A DNA stretch of 18,331 nucleotides from assembly GCA_900545625.1 (NCBI GenBank), contig UQZS01000038.1, forward strand, positions 1 to 18,331, written 5' to 3'. Of the stretch, positions 14,760 through 18,331 are shown one piece after another. Positions within the stretch are counted from its first letter, which is position 1, and the number at the start of each line of letters is the position of its first letter. Below the pieces are notes generated by a model, which was not told the origin of the DNA, ran no database searches, and was given only the letters and a program-made list of their open reading frames with translations. Source of the stretch: an uncultured Oscillospiraceae bacterium. Lineage in GTDB: Bacteria; Bacillota; Clostridia; Oscillospirales; Acutalibacteraceae. The position numbers and the translations under genes are program-made.

Positions 14760-15293
14760 TCACAGCGCACTGCCCTTTTTCGGTATAAAGAACGTACGCA
14801 TATCCGTCTTTTCCAAACGCAGCAGCTCCGCTTTTTTATCGATCCCACCCGCATAGCCGGTCAGGCTGCCGTTTTTGCCGACGACCCGGTGGCAGGGGAC
14901 GATCACAGAGATCTCGTTGTGCCCGACCGCGCCGCCGACCGCCTGTGCGGACATATGCGGCAGTCCCCTTTTTGCGGCAAGCTGCTTTGCGATCGCGCCG
15001 TATGTTGTCGTCTGGCCGTAGGGAATCGTGCAGAGAAGCTCCCAAACCTCTTTCTGAAAATCGCTCCCGATGAAATGCAGCGGCACGGTAAACTGCGGCT
15101 GCTGCCCCGAAAAATAAATATCGAGCCAGCGTTTTACTTTTGCGAACAGCGGAATCTCTTTTTCTTCGTGTGTTTTTTCAAGACAGTTCGCAAAATATTT
15201 CTGCCCCTCGAACCACAGCCCGACAAGGCCGATATCATCCGCCGCCAAAAGGATGCTGCCCAAAGGGGACGCATAACGGCTGATATACTGCAT
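14760..15293 (-). CDS. ogt: Methylated-DNA--protein-cysteine methyltransferase
   Basis: A 177-residue O6-alkylguanine-DNA alkyltransferase. It repairs O6-methylguanine (and O4-methylthymine) by moving the methyl group to its own cysteine in a single-use reaction. The active site PCHRV is present with Cys134; upstream are FQKEVWELLCTIPYGQTTTYGAIA (79-102), the DNA-binding helix-turn-helix region, and VGGAVGHN (119-126), with the conserved Asn. The N-terminal half (1-75) is the usual ribonuclease-like domain. Length is typical of Ogt/MGMT. Start at 15293 has GGAGG about five bases upstream. It begins 35 bp after the stop of the DUF1835 gene on the same strand and is probably co-transcribed with it. 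Confidence 0.95.
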   Translation of the reverse strand: MQYISRYASPLGSILLAADDIGLVGLWFEGQKYFANCLEKTHEEKEIPLFAKVKRWLDIYFSGQQPQFTVPLHFIGSDFQKEVWELLCTIPYGQTTTYGAIAKQLAAKRGLPHMSAQAVGGAVGHNEISVIVPCHRVVGKNGSLTGYAGGIDKKAELLRLEKTDMRTFFIPKKGSAL

Positions 15294-15328
15294 GGCATAC
15301 CTCCGTGTAAAATCTGTTTTGCGTATCT

Positions 15329-16303
15329 TTATAGCTTTGCCTTTTCAACTTTGCACTTGCGCAAAATGCGGTGGTACATCGGGTCATCTCGTTTCGGGGC
15401 GGTGACGGGTTCAAGCAAGCCTTCCTTTATGAACTGTTCCATGCGCAGTGCGACCCAATTGGCGTCGAGGCCGATCGGATATTTTAAGATCACCGACCCG
15501 ATGACCTGCGCCTGGGGAAACTCTGTTTCCGCTTTTTCGATCTCCTGCAAAATACAGGTGTCGTACAGCGTTTCGGGAACGCTTGCCAACACGCCGCCGA
15601 GCACCGCACGCAGCGGTGCGTTTTCTTTTTGCAGTTCCCGCCAATGTCCCGCCATGGTGCGCGCCATACCGGGCGATAAAGGTTCGCTGTGCGCGGCGGC
15701 AAGCCCGCCCCATCTGTGCGGTTCCACCTCGCCCCAGCTGCGACAGGGAACCACCTTCCCATTCTCATCTTCCGAAAAACGCGGCAGCCGCACCAGCGTT
15801 ATGTCCGCCTCCGCAAGCGAACAAAGCCGCATCTGCTCCATAAGCCAGCAAAGCCCGCAGGCGTCGTCGGGGTTGTCGCTCGTCCAGATGCGCACGCGTT
15901 CGCCGGCTTTCACACGCTCGGAAAATGCCGAAAGGCTTTTGCGCGCGGAGCTAAGCATCGCCTGTGTCGTTTCCGCTTGTATGTGCGGAAAAATGCCCAT
16001 CAGGCGGGAAAGTGCGGCTTCGCGCTTTTCGCCGATGCCCGCTTCGTCGATCTCACCCACGCTTAAGAAAAGTGGGAAGGTCAGGATATCCTCGCGCCTG
16101 CCGCCAAGCGGTACAGCCTGCGCCCAAGCACGGCGGTCGCGTGCTTCGCTCTCTTTTTGCGCTTCGCGAAGTTCTGCTTTGGTTGGTTTTCGGCCGTCAC
16201 GGCGGGACAGGATCACGCTTGCCGCGCCGCCGGAAGACCCTCCGCCGAGCATGGCGAACGAGAGCGCACCCGCGGCGCTTTCGCTGAACACGACTTCCAA
16301 CAT
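15329..16303 (-). CDS. DUF1835/DUF3658-type protein of unknown function
   Basis: A 324-residue protein starting MLEVVFSESAAGALSFA, the typical opening of DUF1835 proteins. The middle carries RIWTSDNPDDACGLCWLM (about 138-155), a conserved family segment. The C-terminal part, from HWRELQKENAPLRAV to the end, matches the companion DUF3658 domain, which looks like a winged-helix or helical module. No enzyme motif, signal peptide or membrane segment is visible; the function is unknown. It starts at 16303 after GGGGGA and is the first gene of a two-gene unit with the DNA methyltransferase ogt. The pairing may hint at a role in DNA damage or may be accidental. The frame is intact, and codon use matches its neighbours. 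Confidence 0.85.
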   Translation of the reverse strand: MLEVVFSESAAGALSFAMLGGGSSGGAASVILSRRDGRKPTKAELREAQKESEARDRRAWAQAVPLGGRREDILTFPLFLSVGEIDEAGIGEKREAALSRLMGIFPHIQAETTQAMLSSARKSLSAFSERVKAGERVRIWTSDNPDDACGLCWLMEQMRLCSLAEADITLVRLPRFSEDENGKVVPCRSWGEVEPHRWGGLAAAHSEPLSPGMARTMAGHWRELQKENAPLRAVLGGVLASVPETLYDTCILQEIEKAETEFPQAQVIGSVILKYPIGLDANWVALRMEQFIKEGLLEPVTAPKRDDPMYHRILRKCKVEKAKL

Positions 16304-16324
16304 GGCGTTCCCCCTTTTTGTTTG

Positions 16325-16333
16325 ATTGTAGCA
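16325..16333 (-). promoter_or_regulatory. Extended -10 promoter for the DUF1835-ogt unit
   Basis: On the minus strand, TGCTACAAT (16333-16325) is an extended -10 22 bp before the DUF1835 start. No clear -35 hexamer is seen. Confidence 0.4.
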
Positions 16334-16421
16334 TAAATTTACGCCTTTGGGAACCGCCTGTTTTTAAGCCCGCGTCGGCAAAACGGATGCATTTTGAACC
16401 GACTGTTTCCCTGCGCCGCGC

Positions 16422-16449
16422 TTGACAGGGCGGCACAATCCGATATAAT
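16422..16449 (+). promoter_or_regulatory. Promoter of csoR
   Basis: TTGACA (16422-16427), 16-bp spacer, TATAAT (16444-16449). The inverted repeat seen at the ATPase gene is absent here, so autoregulation is not evident. Confidence 0.75.
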
Positions 16450-16488
16450 AAAAGATAGATTCGATTCTCGCGAACGGAGGCGATAGCG

Positions 16489-16764
16489 ATGCGGCAATGC
16501 ATGGACGCGGACAACCTGCACCGCAGGCTGAAAAAAATCATCGGGCAGGTGCAGGCGATCGACCGCATGGTGGATGAGGACGTACCCTGCGAGGATGTGC
16601 TCTCACAGATCAATGCAGCAAAATCCGCCCTGAATAAGGTCGGGCAGGTCGTTTTGGAGGGACATATCAAGCACTGTGTGCGTGATGGGATCGAGCACGG
16701 CGACGCAGATAAAACCATTGAAAACTTCACCAAGGCTGTGGAGCGGTTTGCCAATATGCAGTAA
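16489..16764 (+). CDS. csoR: CsoR-type copper-sensing repressor
   Basis: A 91-residue all-helical protein of the CsoR/RcnR (DUF156) family, a homotetrameric repressor released from DNA on metal binding. Cys34 (VPCEDVL), His59 (GHIKHC) and Cys63 keep the same spacing (25 and 4 residues) as the Cys-His-Cys copper site of Mycobacterium tuberculosis CsoR (36, 61, 65), pointing to Cu(I). ADNLHRRLKKIIGQVQAIDRMV (7-28) is the conserved DNA-binding first helix. Start 16489 has GGAGG at 16476-16480. It has its own promoter and terminator and lies 238 bp before a P1B metal ATPase with a fitting operator, so it most likely controls that pump. RcnR/FrmR-type sensing is less likely from the residues. Confidence 0.93.
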   Translation: MRQCMDADNLHRRLKKIIGQVQAIDRMVDEDVPCEDVLSQINAAKSALNKVGQVVLEGHIKHCVRDGIEHGDADKTIENFTKAVERFANMQ

Positions 16765-16777
16765 CAGACGGCTTTCG

Positions 16778-16814
16778 GGCGGCTTTCCCTTTTCGGGGAA
16801 GCCGCCTTTATTTT
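16778..16814 (+). terminator. Terminator of csoR
   Basis: Arms 16778-16789 and 16795-16806 (GGCGGC against GCCGCC at the base) with a short T-rich loop, followed by TTTATTTT. It separates csoR from the ATPase gene. Positions 16815-16926 show nothing recognisable. Confidence 0.8.
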
Positions 16815-16926
16815 GCAGATTTCAAACGCAGGTCGTTCTGTTTTGCGGGCGCCGCAAGGGCGCATATCTGCGCAGGCGATGAGAGACGGCGGTTTCATTT
16901 TCCGTGCAGAAATATCCGGCCCCCTC

Positions 16927-16955
16927 TTGACAGCGCATATATCCATCCGTATAAT
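16927..16955 (+). promoter_or_regulatory. Consensus promoter of the metal ATPase gene
   Basis: TTGACA (16927-16932), 17-bp spacer, TATAAT (16950-16955): a full consensus, which suits a strongly repressed metal-inducible gene. Confidence 0.8.
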
Positions 16956-16960
16956 ATACA

Positions 16961-16978
16961 TATACCCCTATAGGTATA
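16961..16978. promoter_or_regulatory. Probable CsoR operator
   Basis: TATACC (16961-16966) and GGTATA (16973-16978) are perfect inverted arms and the centre includes the palindrome CCTATAGG (16967-16974). It covers the predicted transcription start, six bases after the -10. CsoR operators known from other bacteria share TACC/GGTA arms with a C/G-rich centre. Confidence 0.6.
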
Positions 16979-17002
16979 GTTGTTGTAGAAAAGAGGGTTC
17001 TT

Positions 17003-18331
17003 ATGCGCTGCATAAAAGCATGTGCCGAAAAGCTGGAGGCATTTTTGGCGCTCGGCGGCATCCGCAAGGACATCCTGCTGCTTGTGCTTTCGGGCGCGGC
17101 GCTGATCGTCAGCATTTTTGATTGGTTCAAGCTGCCGCTCGACGCGGCTTGGGTCGCTATTCTGCTGTGCGGCATTCCCATTGTGCTTGAAGCGCTCATC
17201 GGGCTTGTGACGGCATTCGACATCAAGGCCGACGTGCTCGTTTCCATGGCGCTGATCGCGTCGGTCTGCATCGGTGAGAATTTCGCGGCGGGCGAGGTCG
17301 CTTTTATCATGCAGCTCGGCGCGCTTTTGGAAGAACTGACCGTGGCGCGGGCGCGCGCGGGCATTGAAAAGCTCGTGCACCTAACGCCGCAGACCGCACG
17401 GGTCTGCACAAACGGGACGGAGCGCATCGTGCCCGCCGAGGAAGTCCGAGTCGGCGATCTGCTGCGCGTGCTGCCCGGCGAGACCGTGCCCGTGGACGGC
17501 GTGATCACCGAGGGCCAGACGTCCATCAACCAGGCGGTCATGACCGGCGAATCCCTGCCTGTGGATAAAAGTACGGGCGATGAGGTCTCGAGCGGTACGG
17601 TCAACCAATTCGGCGCGTTCGCCATGCGCGCGACCAAGGTCGGTGCGGACAGTTCGATTCAGCGCATGATCCGCCTTGTGCAGTCCGCGGACGCAGGCAA
17701 GGCGAAGATCGTCGGCATCGCCGACCGCTGGGCAACGTGGATCGTCATCATCGCACTGTCCGTCGCGGCGCTGACCTGGGTGATCTCGGGCGAGATCATC
17801 CGCGCGGTGACGATCTTAGTCGTGTTCTGCCCCTGCTCGCTGGTGCTCGCCACACCCACCGCCATTATGGCTGCCATCGGCAATGCGACCAAGCACGGCT
17901 TTTTGGTGCGTGCGGGGGATGCGCTCGAACGCCTTTCGGGCGTTTCGGTCATCACCTTTGACAAAACGGGCACGCTCACGCACGGCACGCCGCAGGTCAC
18001 AGCGGTCGTTCCCTTTTCCGACTGTCCGCGCGATACGCTGTACCGGCTCACAGCCGCCGCAGAGCAGTACTCCGAGCACCCGCTCGGCAAGGCGATCGTC
18101 CGTTGCTGCAAACAGGAAACAGACGGCGATCTGCCGCCCGCCGCGGATTTCCGCATGCGCCCCGGCAAAGGTGTTTCGGCGGTGGTTGACGGCAAAACGG
18201 TGTTGGCAGGCAACGAAAAGCTGCTCACAGAGCACGGCGTTTCCCTGCCGGAAAACGAAATCGCAGCACAGGCGCATAACGCGGGTAGTACGGTCATCTA
18301 TGTCGCCGCAGACGGTACGGCGCTCGGCTGC
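17003..18331 (+). CDS. P1B-type heavy-metal ATPase, partial (copper-exporter candidate)
   Basis: The first 443 residues of a heavy-metal translocating P-type ATPase; the frame is open to the window edge. Visible: N-terminal membrane segments, actuator TGES (181-184), the metal-binding Cys276-Pro-Cys278 in the transmembrane passage (FCPCSLVLATPTAI), phosphorylated Asp320 in DKTGTLT, and the nucleotide-domain SEHPLG with His359-Pro360. The N-terminus (MRCIKACAEKLEAFLALGG) has no CxxC heavy-metal-associated domain, so it is a short form. Metal choice depends on membrane helices 7-8, which lie outside the window. The CsoR gene with a copper-type site and the operator at its promoter argue for Cu(I) export, although Zn/Cd pumps share the CPC motif. 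A short leader with AGAGGG precedes ATG 17003. Confidence 0.92.
   Translation, partial: MRCIKACAEKLEAFLALGGIRKDILLLVLSGAALIVSIFDWFKLPLDAAWVAILLCGIPIVLEALIGLVTAFDIKADVLVSMALIASVCIGENFAAGEVAFIMQLGALLEELTVARARAGIEKLVHLTPQTARVCTNGTERIVPAEEVRVGDLLRVLPGETVPVDGVITEGQTSINQAVMTGESLPVDKSTGDEVSSGTVNQFGAFAMRATKVGADSSIQRMIRLVQSADAGKAKIVGIADRWATWIVIIALSVAALTWVISGEIIRAVTILVVFCPCSLVLATPTAIMAAIGNATKHGFLVRAGDALERLSGVSVITFDKTGTLTHGTPQVTAVVPFSDCPRDTLYRLTAAAEQYSEHPLGKAIVRCCKQETDGDLPPAADFRMRPGKGVSAVVDGKTVLAGNEKLLTEHGVSLPENEIAAQAHNAGSTVIYVAADGTALGC

Noticed and set aside
14751..16325. 524-codon open frame on the plus strand opposite ogt and the DUF1835 gene
   Set aside because: It is antisense to two genes with clear family motifs; long antisense frames are common in GC-rich DNA, and its product is low-complexity Ser/Arg/Pro-rich.
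16197..16961. 254-codon minus-strand open frame over csoR
   Set aside because: It overlaps csoR, its consensus promoter and the DUF1835 start; composition is not protein-like.
17003..18331. Minus-strand open frames of 150-270 codons across the ATPase region
   Set aside because: The plus strand is open to the window edge with TGES, CPC and DKTGT motifs, so the opposite frames are shadows.

Overview
The window reads as a chromosomal segment of a Gram-positive anaerobe, most likely a gut Clostridia (Oscillospiraceae or Lachnospiraceae type). Supporting signs are AGGAGG-type ribosome binding sites, a GPH-family sugar symporter paired with a GH2 glycosidase, a TnpV stub, a conjugative-element remnant typical of Clostridia, and an Isf-type iron-sulfur flavoprotein. 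No rRNA, tRNA or CRISPR array was seen.

Layout. (1) Positions 1-484 look like the right end of a degraded integrative or conjugative element: a 26-codon gene stub, a long palindrome and a pair of short direct repeats. (2) Positions 485-6391 are a compact AT-rich genomic island bounded by an 11-bp direct repeat, GAGTGGGAATA. It carries only a tyrosine integrase and one 1311-residue protein. That protein joins an N-terminal DUF4297/Cap4-like PD-(D/E)XK nuclease to a P-loop (STAND-like) NTPase and a long helical C-terminus, the architecture of Avs-type anti-phage proteins. The repeat reads Glu-Trp-Glu-stop, the usual end of GMP synthase (guaA), so the island and the remnant before it look like tandem insertions at the guaA 3' end, with guaA itself off the left edge (inferred). 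(3) From 6392 the DNA becomes GC-rich core-like chromosome: a UvrA2-type ABC ATPase lacking the UvrB-binding domain; a GPH symporter and GH2 glycosidase operon; a convergent HxlR regulator; a TnpV stub; an iron-sulfur flavoprotein; an ogt-like DNA repair methyltransferase transcribed behind a DUF1835 protein; and a copper-type CsoR followed by a P1B heavy-metal ATPase that runs off the right edge.

Functional links. The GPH transporter and glycosidase overlap translationally and should act as one uptake-and-hydrolysis unit. CsoR probably controls the P1B ATPase through an inverted repeat just after that gene's -10 box. HxlR and the flavoprotein are a common pairing for redox or electrophile response. 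The main candidate for new biology is the two-gene guaA island, which also contains a promoter-hairpin-terminator module (1808-1898) between its two genes that may be a small RNA or an attenuator.
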